Assembly: GCA_964592375.1 (NCBI GenBank)
Contig: CAZQDP010000016.1
Location: forward strand, 1 to 33,479
DNA: 33,479 nt
From: CAZQDP01 sp964592375
GTDB taxonomy: Bacteria; Bacillota; Clostridia; RUG12999
Direction: 5' to 3'
The position numbers and the translations under genes are program-made. Below the pieces are notes generated by a model, which was not told the origin of the DNA, did no database searches, and worked only from the letters and a program-made list of their open reading frames with translations. This document shows positions 16,745 to 24,835 of this stretch, in pieces. Every line of letters starts with the position of its first letter. Position 1 is the first letter of the stretch.

Positions 16745-17558
16745 TTTTTAAACTGTTCACGGCATCCATTGCTTTGCTGGGACAATCAAAAATCCCAAAT
16801 ACACTAGGGCCGCTACCGCTCATGACGGCACCCAAAGCTCCTGCATCCAGTAGGAGCTTTTTATATTCGTCAATTTGCGGGAATAACTGCGAGGTTACCG
16901 TTTCAAGCACATTGTACAATCGCACCGCAACACCTTTGATATCATAGGCACGCAGGGCTTCCATGGCGCCGCAGGTATCGGGATGTTTCTCAAGTTTAGT
17001 CAGTTGAAGTCTTTGATAGACCAGTGCGGTGGATATCGCAACCGGTGGCTTTGCTAAAACGATAATGCATTCGGGTAGTGCAGGCAGAGGCGTTAGCAAC
17101 TCGCCGATGCCTTCCGATAGCGCAGTGCCGCCGGTAAGGCAATATGGAACATCGGCACCGATTTGGACGGCAATTTCAGACAGCTTCTGCATGCTTAGCG
17201 GGAGTTCATACAGGACATTGAGCGCTTTGAGCACCGCCGCACCGTCGGTGCTGCCTCCTGCAAGTCCAGCAGATACCGGGATTTGCTTCGTGATTTCAAT
17301 CTTTGCGCCGCCAGTTATACCGGTGGTCTTCAAAAATAGCGAGGCGGCTTTGTGGGCAATATTTCTTTCGTCTACGGGCAAATAAGACTTGTTGGTTTTT
17401 ATTTCAATACCATGCGAGGTTTTCGCAACTTCTATTTTATCATAAACCCCAATGGTCTGCATCAGCATTTTTACATTATGATACCCATCACTTCGTTTGC
17501 CGAGCACATCTAAGGTTAAATTGATTTTGGCAGGAGCGTGGAATATAATACTATTCAT
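16689..17558 (-). CDS. ispE: 4-diphosphocytidyl-2-C-methyl-D-erythritol kinase
   Basis: 289 residues. A GHMP-family kinase of the non-mevalonate (MEP) isoprenoid pathway; it phosphorylates CDP-methylerythritol with ATP in the cytosol. Diagnostic features are the N-terminal FHAPAKINLTLDVLGKRSDGYH, the ATP-binding glycine loop IPVSAGLAGGSTDGAAVL, the VQIGADVPYCLTGG segment, and the GHMP C-terminal motif LGAVMSGSGPSVFGIF. I chose the ATG at 17558, preceded by aaagga, over an upstream in-frame start because the family begins just before the AKINL strand. It is transcribed towards the B12 unit: its last 56 bases overlap the ECF S gene, and a + strand terminator hairpin lies within its coding sequence. 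Confidence 0.95.
   Translation of the reverse strand: MNSIIFHAPAKINLTLDVLGKRSDGYHNVKMLMQTIGVYDKIEVAKTSHGIEIKTNKSYLPVDERNIAHKAASLFLKTTGITGGAKIEITKQIPVSAGLAGGSTDGAAVLKALNVLYELPLSMQKLSEIAVQIGADVPYCLTGGTALSEGIGELLTPLPALPECIIVLAKPPVAISTALVYQRLQLTKLEKHPDTCGAMEALRAYDIKGVAVRLYNVLETVTSQLFPQIDEYKKLLLDAGALGAVMSGSGPSVFGIFDCPSKAMDAVNSLKTMTNDVFLTSPVQMPEYA
16834..16864 (+). terminator. terminator of the B12 unit, embedded in ispE coding sequence
   Basis: Perfect 9-bp stem AAAGCTCCT (16834-16842) and AGGAGCTTT (16852-16860), 9-base loop, T run 16858-16862. It lies 90 bases after the ECF S-component stop and in the + direction, antisense to ispE. Confidence 0.7.
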
Positions 17559-17571
17559 CTTTGCATATCCT

Positions 17572-17601
17572 TTCACAAACAAAATTCTTTTGGCATATAA
17601 T
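17572..17601 (+). promoter_or_regulatory. promoter for the DUF4397 gene
   Basis: -10 TATAAT (17596-17601) with TTCACA (17572-17577) 18 bases upstream. The start codon follows at 17660 with ggaagg before it. Confidence 0.55.
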
Positions 17602-17659
17602 GAAACAGTTGTTATACATAAAGGGACTTTCATAAAACTTTAAAAAGGAAGGGTTTGCT

Positions 17660-18280
17660 ATGGTAAGACAAATGGATACTACTGCAATGGCCAATATCAG
17701 GCTACTGCATGCCGCACCGGGTGTAGGGCCGGTGGATGTATATGTGGATGATGTAATCTACAAGAGGAATTTGGCTTTTGGTGGCATAACCAACTATTCG
17801 GCAGTACCGGGAGGACGACATACGGTAACCATTTATCCGGTAGGTACCAAGGAAAATCCGATTATCAATACCACAGCTGTAGTGCCACCGGGTGGATACT
17901 TTACGCTATGCGCAGTACTGGTTGACGGAAAAGGCAGGCTCATTTCGGTAATGGATCGAAAAATATTCGGCAGTGAAAAATTTGGATATGTGCGCTTTAT
18001 CAATCTTTCACCGGATGCCGGCATGGTGGATGTATATGCAAATAGCCGTGGGCTTGTTTTTAATGATGTTCCCTATCTTGGCATTACCGATTATGAAGCG
18101 TTTAAACCGGGTGAACTCACCGTACAGATTAAAAGTAGCGCCGATGATGCAACACTGCTGATCGTGCCGGGGCAGACCACAAAAGCCGGCAGACTCCAAA
18201 GCTTCTATTTTATTGGACTGACAAAGGGAGCGCCGGAGGATAGAGTAATCGTCACCGTGGATGCAGGTACATATCTGTGA
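17660..18280 (+). CDS. DUF4397 domain protein
   Basis: 206 residues made of two similar beta-rich halves. The first starts ANIRLLHAAPGVGPVDVYVDD, the second GYVRFINLSPDAGMVDVYAN. Both show the R-h-h-H/N-x-x-P-x-x-x-x-V-D-V-Y pattern of DUF4397. Clostridial members often occur as small stand-alone proteins and their function is unknown. No signal peptide, lipobox or membrane segment is visible, so the location is uncertain. Start ATG with ggaagg at a good distance. It is monocistronic: divergent from ispE, facing radA, with its own promoter and a terminator 25 bases after the stop. Confidence 0.85.
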   Translation: MVRQMDTTAMANIRLLHAAPGVGPVDVYVDDVIYKRNLAFGGITNYSAVPGGRHTVTIYPVGTKENPIINTTAVVPPGGYFTLCAVLVDGKGRLISVMDRKIFGSEKFGYVRFINLSPDAGMVDVYANSRGLVFNDVPYLGITDYEAFKPGELTVQIKSSADDATLLIVPGQTTKAGRLQSFYFIGLTKGAPEDRVIVTVDAGTYL

Positions 18281-18304
18281 TACCAAACCGAAATGGTGGA
18301 CATT

Positions 18305-18330
18305 GGGCGCAGCTTGCTGTGCCCTTTTTT
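18305..18330 (+). terminator. Rho-independent terminator after the DUF4397 gene
   Basis: GGGCGCAG (18305-18312), loop cttg, CTGTGCCC (18317-18324) with one G-T pair, then six T. Confidence 0.88.
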
Positions 18331-18366
18331 ACTTAAAAAATGGTTTTTTGCAAATTTTTTCAAACC

Positions 18367-19728
18367 TTATATTTGTATATTGTAGTGATTTTTGAGTACA
18401 CTGATAACATCACCAATTGTTTTTGCGCCAAAAAGTTTGATGGTGCTACTGTGCTCTGCTTGAAAATTGTGATAAGGTACAATACAGCTATCAAACCCCA
18501 TTTTTGACAATTCAGCAATTCTCCTACTGCTTTGAGAGGCACTGCGAAGCTCGCCGGACAAGCCGATTTCGCCAAAAGAGGCAAGGCAGGCGGGCAGCGA
18601 AACTCCTTTAAAACCGGAGATAACCGCAAGCACAAGCGGTAGGTCGGCGCAGGTTTCGGTGATCTTGAGCCCGCCTACAACATTGATATAGGCATCACAG
18701 CTTTGCATATTGTATTTTAAATGCTTTTCAATGACGGCAAGAAGCATAACCATTCTATTGTAATCAAATCCTGCCGCCATTCGCCTTGGGATGCCAAATC
18801 CGGTGGGGGATATGAGTGCCTGTATTTCCGTAAGAATGGGTCTTGTGCCTTCCATGCAACATGCCACGGAAGATCCGGGAGAATGCTCAGGTCTGCCTGA
18901 TAACATATACACGGATGGATTGGGTACCTCCATGAGTCCCTGATTTTGCATTTCAAAGACACCGATTTCATTGGTGGAACCAAAACGATTTTTTACCGCA
19001 CGCAAAATACGGTAGCTCTGGTGGCGATCGCCTTCAAAGTATAGTACACAGTCTACCATATGCTCAAGTACGCGAGGGCCAGCAATAGCGCCTTCCTTGG
19101 TCACATGTCCCACAACAAAAACCGAAACAGAAGTGGTTTTTGCATATTGCATCAGCCGAAGACAGCACTCACGTACCTGCGAAACACTGCCGGGCGAAGA
19201 AGAAACATCTGCTGCGCTGAGGGTTTGAATAGAATCTGCAATAATAATATCGGGTTTTAAGTCATTGGCAGTGTCTAAAATATGGTCAATATCCGTTTCG
19301 CATAGCAGATAAAGATTGCCGCTTTCGGCAGACAACCTGTCTGCTCGCATTTTAATTTGCCCTTCGGATTCCTCCCCCGATGCATATAGCACCTTAAGGC
19401 TTGTGGAATAATTTTGAGCCGCTTGTAATAGCAAGGTTGATTTTCCAATGCCGGGATCGCCGCCCACCAGTACAAGAGAACCCTTCACCAGTCCGCCGCC
19501 CAGTACAATGTCCAGCTCATCTATTCCGGAGGACATTCTTTTGTCATTTTGAAGCACTACTTCAGATAATCGTGTGGGATTGGCTTTTGTGCGTGCGTGG
19601 GAAGCGGCGGGAGCAGAACACTTTTCCTCGCTCATGCTATTCCACGAAGAGCAACCCGGGCATTTGCCGAGCCATTTGGGGGATTCACAGCCGCACTGAT
19701 TGCAAACGAAAACAGTCTTCACTTTCAT
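18367..19728 (-). CDS. radA: DNA repair protein RadA/Sms
   Basis: 453 residues, the family's usual length. RadA is a RecA-related, DnaB-like branch-migration helicase that helps process recombination intermediates. Visible features: an N-terminal zinc finger (C9-x2-C12 and C23-x2-C26), Walker A GGDPGIGKST at 89-98, Walker B around DIIIADSIQ, the RadA-specific KNRFG motif near 245, and a Lon-like C-terminal domain (GFGIPRRMAAGFDYNR ... SGFKGVSLPACLASFGEIGLSGELR). The ATG at 19728 has gaggttaacgat before it. It stands alone between DUF4397 and the glycosyltransferase, with no disA beside it here. Confidence 0.97.
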   Translation of the reverse strand: MKVKTVFVCNQCGCESPKWLGKCPGCSSWNSMSEEKCSAPAASHARTKANPTRLSEVVLQNDKRMSSGIDELDIVLGGGLVKGSLVLVGGDPGIGKSTLLLQAAQNYSTSLKVLYASGEESEGQIKMRADRLSAESGNLYLLCETDIDHILDTANDLKPDIIIADSIQTLSAADVSSSPGSVSQVRECCLRLMQYAKTTSVSVFVVGHVTKEGAIAGPRVLEHMVDCVLYFEGDRHQSYRILRAVKNRFGSTNEIGVFEMQNQGLMEVPNPSVYMLSGRPEHSPGSSVACCMEGTRPILTEIQALISPTGFGIPRRMAAGFDYNRMVMLLAVIEKHLKYNMQSCDAYINVVGGLKITETCADLPLVLAVISGFKGVSLPACLASFGEIGLSGELRSASQSSRRIAELSKMGFDSCIVPYHNFQAEHSSTIKLFGAKTIGDVISVLKNHYNIQI

Positions 19729-19781
19729 ATCGTTAACCTCTATAATCGTAAATATTCTTGTCTATAATAACCATTTCTTCT

Positions 19782-19810
19782 ATTATACAAGAAAAAAAGT
19801 GATTTGGAAA
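19782..19810 (-). promoter_or_regulatory. probable radA promoter
   Basis: On the minus strand, -10 TATAAT (19782-19787 on +) lies 17 bases downstream of a poor -35 (TTCCAA, 19805-19810), giving a leader of about 45 bases before radA. Confidence 0.45.
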
Positions 19811-19849
19811 GATGTGTAACCAAATTGAAATATTATATGATTTCACTGA

Positions 19850-19881
19850 TTTTCACATTTTTTTAACTTTTTTTGTGAAAA
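19850..19881. promoter_or_regulatory. inverted repeat TTTTCACA-N16-TGTGAAAA upstream of the GT2 promoter
   Basis: Perfect 8-bp arms at 19850-19857 and 19874-19881, immediately before the -35 box at 19885; an additional TTTCAC is at 19841-19846. The position suits an operator for a dimeric regulator. The T-rich spacer could also act as an UP element. No regulator is identified. Confidence 0.4.
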
Positions 19882-19884
19882 GTG

Positions 19885-19913
19885 TTGCATTTTTCATAAA
19901 ATTATTGTATAAT
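19885..19913 (+). promoter_or_regulatory. promoter for the glycosyltransferase gene
   Basis: -35 TTGCAT (19885-19890), 17-base spacer, -10 TATAAT (19908-19913). The leader to the start codon at 20054 is about 135 bases. It contains a weak hairpin before T6 (20012-20036), which I do not assign to a known riboswitch. Confidence 0.78.
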
Positions 19914-20053
19914 TTATTAGGTTAAGTTGTGAGTGGGTAATAATACCGACTGAGTAAAATTTTTTAGGCACAACGAAAGCTTGGCAAATTGCGAGAAGAT
20001 CCTCAAATCTTGTTTTTTGTTGGTGCTTTTGTGGCCGTGAAGGAGGAGTTTGA

Positions 20054-21328
20054 ATGCCTCAGCAGTTAGCAGATGCTAATCCTGTGGTACTGGTTTTAAG
20101 TATTGTTCTTCAGCTTTTTGCATTAGTATTAGGCTCTTATTACATTCTTATTTCCGTCTTTGCATGGATACCCAAAAGAAAAATTCCGGATATCAGCAAT
20201 AAAACGCATACCTTTGCGATGGTCATTGCCGCACATAATGAGCAGGCGGTTATAAAATACATGGTAGAGAGTCTTAAGAAGCTTCATTATCCGAGTGAGG
20301 CATATGATATATTTGTCATTGCAGACAATTGCACGGATGCTACCGCGGCAACTGCAAGTGATGCCGGCGCAATGGTTTATGAACGGAGCGACAGAAGCCT
20401 GCGAGGCAAGGGTCATGCGCTAGAATGGATGTTTACTAAAATATTTGCCATGGAGAAGAAATATGATGCCATCGCCATTTTCGATGCAGATAATGTGGTT
20501 TCTTCCAATTTCTTATCCGAGATTAATGCTCAGTTTAACAAAGGCTACAGAGTAGTGCAGGGGAATATTGACAGCAAAAATCCCTTTGACACCTGGATTA
20601 GCTGTGCATATAGTATTTCATTTTGGTCAATCGGTAGGTTATATCAGCTCGCACGCAATAATATTAATGTATCTTGTCAGCTCAGCGGAACAGGCTTTGC
20701 TGTGGACACTGCGCTCATTGAAGAATATGGATGGGGTGCAACTTGTCTCACGGAAGACATGGAATTCACCGCTAAGCTCATTTTAAACGGCCATAGTGTT
20801 GGCTGGGCACACAATGCGGTTGTATATGACGAAAAGCCGCTAACTATGTCCCAATCTTGGCGTCAGCGTACACGTTGGATGCAAGGGCATGCAGATGTTG
20901 CCAGCAGATTTTTGGCAAGCCTTTTGAAGAAGGCATTTAAAGATCGGGACCTGAATGCTTTTGACTGTGCAATTTACCTTTTACAACCGTTTAAGGTTTT
21001 AGCACTTGGTGTCATCACCTCCATGGCATGGCTGCAAACCATGTTTCCTGATGGACATATTGGATTTTTCCAAATTTCGTACTTATTTAAAAATTCGTAT
21101 ATATGGTGGGCATTTATGCTTTGCGATTTCATTTATATCCCGTTCGCGGTCACCTATGAGAAAAAAATTCTCAATTTCCGTCTTGTTTTTGGGTATATGA
21201 CCAACTGGTTGTATTCGCTGACATGGGTACCGATTACATTTGTGGGTTTTCTCAAGAAGAACAACAAGGAATGGTTCCATACACAGCACACCAGAACCAT
21301 TGAAATAACGGATGTGGAGAAGGCGTAA
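20054..21328 (+). CDS. membrane glycosyltransferase family 2 (cellulose/hyaluronan-synthase-like)
   Basis: 424 residues. One N-terminal membrane helix (about 12-38) precedes the GT2 catalytic domain: VIAAHNEQ, the nucleotide-sugar site VIADNCTD, metal motif IFDADN, acceptor motif SGTGFAV, the TEDME catalytic acid, and QRTRWMQGH (QxxRW). The C-terminal third has several more membrane segments. This is the layout of processive GT2 enzymes that polymerise and export beta-linked polysaccharide, although some relatives transfer a single sugar. No accessory synthesis genes are adjacent, so the product cannot be named. The start ATG has aaggagg upstream. It has a strong promoter with an inverted-repeat candidate operator and a leader of about 135 bases, and probably its own transcript or the lead position before the DUF512 gene. 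Confidence 0.88.
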   Translation: MPQQLADANPVVLVLSIVLQLFALVLGSYYILISVFAWIPKRKIPDISNKTHTFAMVIAAHNEQAVIKYMVESLKKLHYPSEAYDIFVIADNCTDATAATASDAGAMVYERSDRSLRGKGHALEWMFTKIFAMEKKYDAIAIFDADNVVSSNFLSEINAQFNKGYRVVQGNIDSKNPFDTWISCAYSISFWSIGRLYQLARNNINVSCQLSGTGFAVDTALIEEYGWGATCLTEDMEFTAKLILNGHSVGWAHNAVVYDEKPLTMSQSWRQRTRWMQGHADVASRFLASLLKKAFKDRDLNAFDCAIYLLQPFKVLALGVITSMAWLQTMFPDGHIGFFQISYLFKNSYIWWAFMLCDFIYIPFAVTYEKKILNFRLVFGYMTNWLYSLTWVPITFVGFLKKNNKEWFHTQHTRTIEITDVEKA

Positions 21329-21425
21329 TGCGCGAAGCAATATATTGTTTTTGAAATTCATTGGGATGTATTAAAAGAAAACCATATTGTTTCTTTTGAT
21401 GCACCCCTTTTTTATGGTGGTAATG

Positions 21426-22736
21426 ATGAAAGAAAACAGAATTAAAAGTGTGGAAGTCGGTAGCCTCGCCCAAGAGGCAGGCATTGAAGCGTCCGATTGC
21501 ATTATTGCGGTGGATGGCAATGAAATTCATGATATTTTGGAGTATCGGTTTTATATATCCGAGCCCTTTTTCACCATGGAAATTGAAAAGGAGAGCGGCG
21601 AGCGCTGCATGGTTGATATTGATAATCCGGACTATGTGGATATTGGCATTGACTTTGAATTTCCGCTATTGTGCCGCCCCAAAGCTTGTGCCAATCAGTG
21701 CATATTTTGCTTTGTCGACCAATTGCCGAGGGGACTGCGATCGGCTTTGTATTTTAAGGATGATGATGTGAGGCTGTCTTTTTTGCAGGGCAATTATGTT
21801 ACAATGACTAATTTGAACAGCAGAGAAATCGAGTCCATTATCAGCATGCGCATCAGTCCCGTGAATATTTCGGTGCATAGTACCGACCCAGCCTTGCGCA
21901 GCATGATGACTGGCAGTAAAAATGCCGGAAATATCATGGAGATTATGCAAAAATATGCAAGCGCAGGAATTGAAATGAACTGCCAAATTGTGCTTCTGCC
22001 CGGCATCAATGATGCGGAGGCACTTGAACAAACGCTTATGGACCTTACCGCCCTCTATCCGAGAGTCCATTCCATATCTGTGGTTCCCGTGGGACTTACA
22101 AAGCATCGGGAGGGCTTATATCCTCTTGAAGCCTATAGCCGGGAGGGTGCAGAAAAGGTCATAGCGCAAGTGAGTGCATGGCAAGAAAAAATGCAGAGCA
22201 AGCATGAGTGCGCTGTGGTTTATTTGGCGGATGAATTTTATCTGCTTGCAGGCACTGCACTGCCTGACTATACACATTATGAGGAATTTCCTCAAATTGA
22301 AAATGGTGTTGGTATGACCGCGCTATTTATCAGTGATTTTGCATATGCATTAGAGGAGATAGAACCCGAAGAGGGGGAAAGGCATATCAGCATTGCTACC
22401 GGAATGCTTGCAAAAGGAATTCTTGATGACTTGGTAGTGATGGCAGAGGAAAAAGTGCCGGGTCTTCAGGTCACTGTCCATGGCATTGAAAATACATTAT
22501 TAGGGAGCCTTGTAACTGTGGCGGGGCTTGTCTGCGGCGCGGATTTGATAGCGCAAATGTCAAATGCAAATTTGGGGCAGGAGCTGCTTATTCCTTCCAC
22601 CATGCTGCGAAGTGAACGAGATTTGATGATTGATGGTCTAACAGCAGAGGATGTTGCAGAAAAATTAAATATAAAGGTAACTGTGGTAGAGGCAGATGGC
22701 TTTGCTTTGGCCGAGAAACTGATGAAAAGGGGTTGA
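21426..22736 (+). CDS. DUF512 radical SAM protein with PDZ-like N-terminus
   Basis: 436 residues from the ATG at 21426. ATGs at 21414 and 21423 are also in frame; 21426 gives the best spacing from GGTGG. Residues 1-65 are PDZ-like (VEVGSLAQEAGIEASDCIIAVDGNEIHD). The cluster motif C-ANQ-C-IF-C is the CxxxCxxC signature of radical SAM enzymes and would bind a 4Fe-4S cluster. The barrel follows (NISVHSTDPALRSMMTG, CQIVLLPGINDAEALEQT), then the DUF512 part (LADEFYLLAGTALP ... GVGMTALF) and a C-terminal domain with TGMLAKGILDDL and IPSTMLRSERDLMIDGLT. The family is widespread in Clostridia, usually just upstream of der, and its reaction is unknown. The der start codon follows four bases after the stop, implying translational coupling. 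Confidence 0.92.
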   Translation: MKENRIKSVEVGSLAQEAGIEASDCIIAVDGNEIHDILEYRFYISEPFFTMEIEKESGERCMVDIDNPDYVDIGIDFEFPLLCRPKACANQCIFCFVDQLPRGLRSALYFKDDDVRLSFLQGNYVTMTNLNSREIESIISMRISPVNISVHSTDPALRSMMTGSKNAGNIMEIMQKYASAGIEMNCQIVLLPGINDAEALEQTLMDLTALYPRVHSISVVPVGLTKHREGLYPLEAYSREGAEKVIAQVSAWQEKMQSKHECAVVYLADEFYLLAGTALPDYTHYEEFPQIENGVGMTALFISDFAYALEEIEPEEGERHISIATGMLAKGILDDLVVMAEEKVPGLQVTVHGIENTLLGSLVTVAGLVCGADLIAQMSNANLGQELLIPSTMLRSERDLMIDGLTAEDVAEKLNIKVTVVEADGFALAEKLMKRG

Positions 22737-22740
22737 TTTT

Positions 22741-24066
22741 TTGAAGCCGATTGTCGCCATTGTAGGACGACCCAATGTAGGGAAATCCGCATTGTTTAAT
22801 AAAATTACCGGTCGGAGAATTTCTATTGTGGAGGATACACCGGGGGTTACGAGGGATAGGATATATGCAGAGGCCTCTTGGCGAGAATATCCTTTTATTC
22901 TGATTGATACCGGTGGAATTGAACTCAACACGGATGACGATATCATGAAGAATATGCGCATTCAAGCACAAATTGCCATTGAAACGGCAGATGTGATTAT
23001 TTTTGTAACGGATATTAGGAGCGGACTGACAGCGGCAGATATGGACGTGGCGGCAATGATGAAGAAGTCGGGCAAGCCCATTGTTGTAGCAGTAAATAAG
23101 GTGGATAATATCGGGCAGCCTCCCATGGAATTTTACGAATTCTACAATTTGGGACTCGGCGAACCCTTTGCGGTTTCTTCCTTGCATGGACTTGGCAGCG
23201 GAGATTTGCTGGATGAAGTGTATAAGTATTTTGATATTACAAGAGATGAATCAATTGATGAAGGCGAAATTAAGGTGGCGGTCATCGGCAGACCTAATGC
23301 GGGAAAATCCTCCTTGATTAATCGAATATTGGGTGAAGAGCGGGTCATTGTCAGCGACGTGCCAGGCACCACGAGGGATGCAATTGACACAAAAGTGGTA
23401 ATCGGTGGCGCCAACTACCTCTTTATTGATACTGCAGGAATTCGCCGAAAGGCACGGGTGGATGAAGCCATTGAAAAATATTCTGTACTGCGTGCCCTTG
23501 CGGCCATCGAGCGTGCGGATGTATGCCTTATTCTGATTGATGGGGCTGCCGGTCTTGCAGAGCAGGATGCAAAAATAGCAGGCTATGCGCATGAGGCAGG
23601 GAAAGCTTCGGTGGTGGTTGTTAACAAATGGGATGTCTGCGAAAAAGAAACCAATACCATGAATGAATATAAAAAGAAGGTGCAGGAGCAATTGTCGTTT
23701 ATGCAATATGCTCCCATTGAATTCATATCCGCCAAAACCGGACAGCGAGTAGATAAAATTTTTCCGCTTATCAATATGGCAGCTTCCAGTAATGCCATGA
23801 GAATTACAACCGGTAGTTTAAATGATATCATCAATGAAGCTACCATCAAGGTTCAGCCGCCAACGGATAAGGGAAAAAGGCTCAAAATTTATTATGCTAC
23901 GCAGCCATCTACAAAGCCGCCAACTTTCGTACTCTTTGTAAACAGCTATGAACTGGCACATTATTCGTATGTTCGATATTTGGAAAATCAATTGCGGCAA
24001 GCCTTTGGTTTAGAAGGCACACCGATAAAGTTTATTATACGTGAAAAAGGAGAAAAGAAAGGATAG
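22741..24066 (+). CDS. der: ribosome-assembly GTPase Der (EngA)
   Basis: 441 residues. Two tandem GTPase domains: the first with GRPNVGKS (7-14) and DTPGVTRD, the second with GRPNAGKS and DVPGTTRDAID, each with its NKxD-type motif (VNKVD, VNKWD), followed by a KH-like domain. Der is an essential factor for 50S ribosomal subunit maturation. The start is TTG at 22741, preceded by aaaagggg, and puts the N-terminus at KPIVAIVGRPNVGKS as in the family. It lies between the DUF512 gene and plsY, a common clostridial order. Confidence 0.97.
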   Translation: MKPIVAIVGRPNVGKSALFNKITGRRISIVEDTPGVTRDRIYAEASWREYPFILIDTGGIELNTDDDIMKNMRIQAQIAIETADVIIFVTDIRSGLTAADMDVAAMMKKSGKPIVVAVNKVDNIGQPPMEFYEFYNLGLGEPFAVSSLHGLGSGDLLDEVYKYFDITRDESIDEGEIKVAVIGRPNAGKSSLINRILGEERVIVSDVPGTTRDAIDTKVVIGGANYLFIDTAGIRRKARVDEAIEKYSVLRALAAIERADVCLILIDGAAGLAEQDAKIAGYAHEAGKASVVVVNKWDVCEKETNTMNEYKKKVQEQLSFMQYAPIEFISAKTGQRVDKIFPLINMAASSNAMRITTGSLNDIINEATIKVQPPTDKGKRLKIYYATQPSTKPPTFVLFVNSYELAHYSYVRYLENQLRQAFGLEGTPIKFIIREKGEKKG

Positions 24067-24071
24067 TGAAT

Positions 24072-24689
24072 ATGTGGATTATTCTTTTGGCAGCGGTTGC
24101 TATTGGGTATCTTTTGGGGAGCATTAACCCCTCTATCTTGATTGCCAAAATGTATGGCGTGGATATTAGAAAATCCGGCAGCGGCAATCCCGGCGCTACC
24201 AATACATTGCGGGTAGTCGGAAAAAGGGCGGCTATTGTAGCATTTGCAGTAGATATTCTCAAAGGTGCGATTGCGGTAGTAATTGCAGGCTACCTCGCAC
24301 GATATGCATATGGCGAAGTGGAGAATGCGGCGGAAATTCTTGCCGGATTATCAGCCATTTTGGGGCATAATTTCCCGCTATATTTTGGTTTTAAAGGTGG
24401 AAAGGGCATTGCTACCTCCGGTGGCACAGTGATTGCACTGGACTGGCGGCTTGGTATTTTGGTGGTGGTCTGCGCGGTAGCCATTATTGCTGCCACAAGG
24501 TATGTATCCTTAGGCTCCGTGTTTTCTGCCTCTATTCTTCCCGTTGGGGTTGCAGTCTTTTATCCGGGAGATGTTTTGTTTCTGTTAGCTGCTCTGATTA
24601 TCTGCTTTCTAGCCGTCCTGCGGCACAAAGCAAACATTATCAGGCTCATTCACTCGGAAGAATCGAAAATTGGCAGTAAGAAGACATAG
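24072..24689 (+). CDS. plsY: acyl-phosphate:glycerol-3-phosphate acyltransferase
   Basis: 205 residues, with several membrane segments. PlsY transfers the acyl group from acyl-phosphate to glycerol-3-phosphate, the first step of phospholipid synthesis. The family's conserved loops are all present: GSINPSILIAK, KSGSGNPGATNTLRVVG, and HNFPLYFGFKGGKGIATSGG. I use the ATG at 24072, eight bases after gaaagga; a GTG at 24066, overlapping the der stop codon, is an alternative that would add two residues. It is co-transcribed with der. Confidence 0.95.
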   Translation: MWIILLAAVAIGYLLGSINPSILIAKMYGVDIRKSGSGNPGATNTLRVVGKRAAIVAFAVDILKGAIAVVIAGYLARYAYGEVENAAEILAGLSAILGHNFPLYFGFKGGKGIATSGGTVIALDWRLGILVVVCAVAIIAATRYVSLGSVFSASILPVGVAVFYPGDVLFLLAALIICFLAVLRHKANIIRLIHSEESKIGSKKT

Positions 24690-24712
24690 ATTGCTGTCAA
24701 AATGAACATACA

Positions 24713-24738
24713 ATTATCAAACGGCAGGTCGTTTTTTG
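24713..24738 (+). terminator. weak hairpin with T run after plsY
   Basis: AAACG, loop gcaggt, CGTTT followed by further T. The stem is only five base pairs, so termination is doubtful; it may only reduce read-through into pgk. Confidence 0.3.
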
Positions 24739-24766
24739 TCATATTAATAAAAATATATGATAAGAC

Positions 24767-24795
24767 TTGAAAAATTGGCAATATTATTATAAAAT
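24767..24795 (+). promoter_or_regulatory. probable promoter of the glycolysis cluster
   Basis: TTGAAA (24767-24772), 17-base spacer, TAAAAT (24790-24795), about 40 bases before the pgk start. It is the only good match in the 146-base spacer. Confidence 0.45.
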
Positions 24796-24835
24796 AGATA
24801 CGCAAAATGAAAGTAATCGAGAGGAGTTTAGTAAA

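Noticed and set aside
19914..20053. c-di-GMP riboswitch in the GT2 leader
   Set aside because: I looked because synthases of this type are often c-di-GMP controlled, but the conserved blocks of class I and II are not present.
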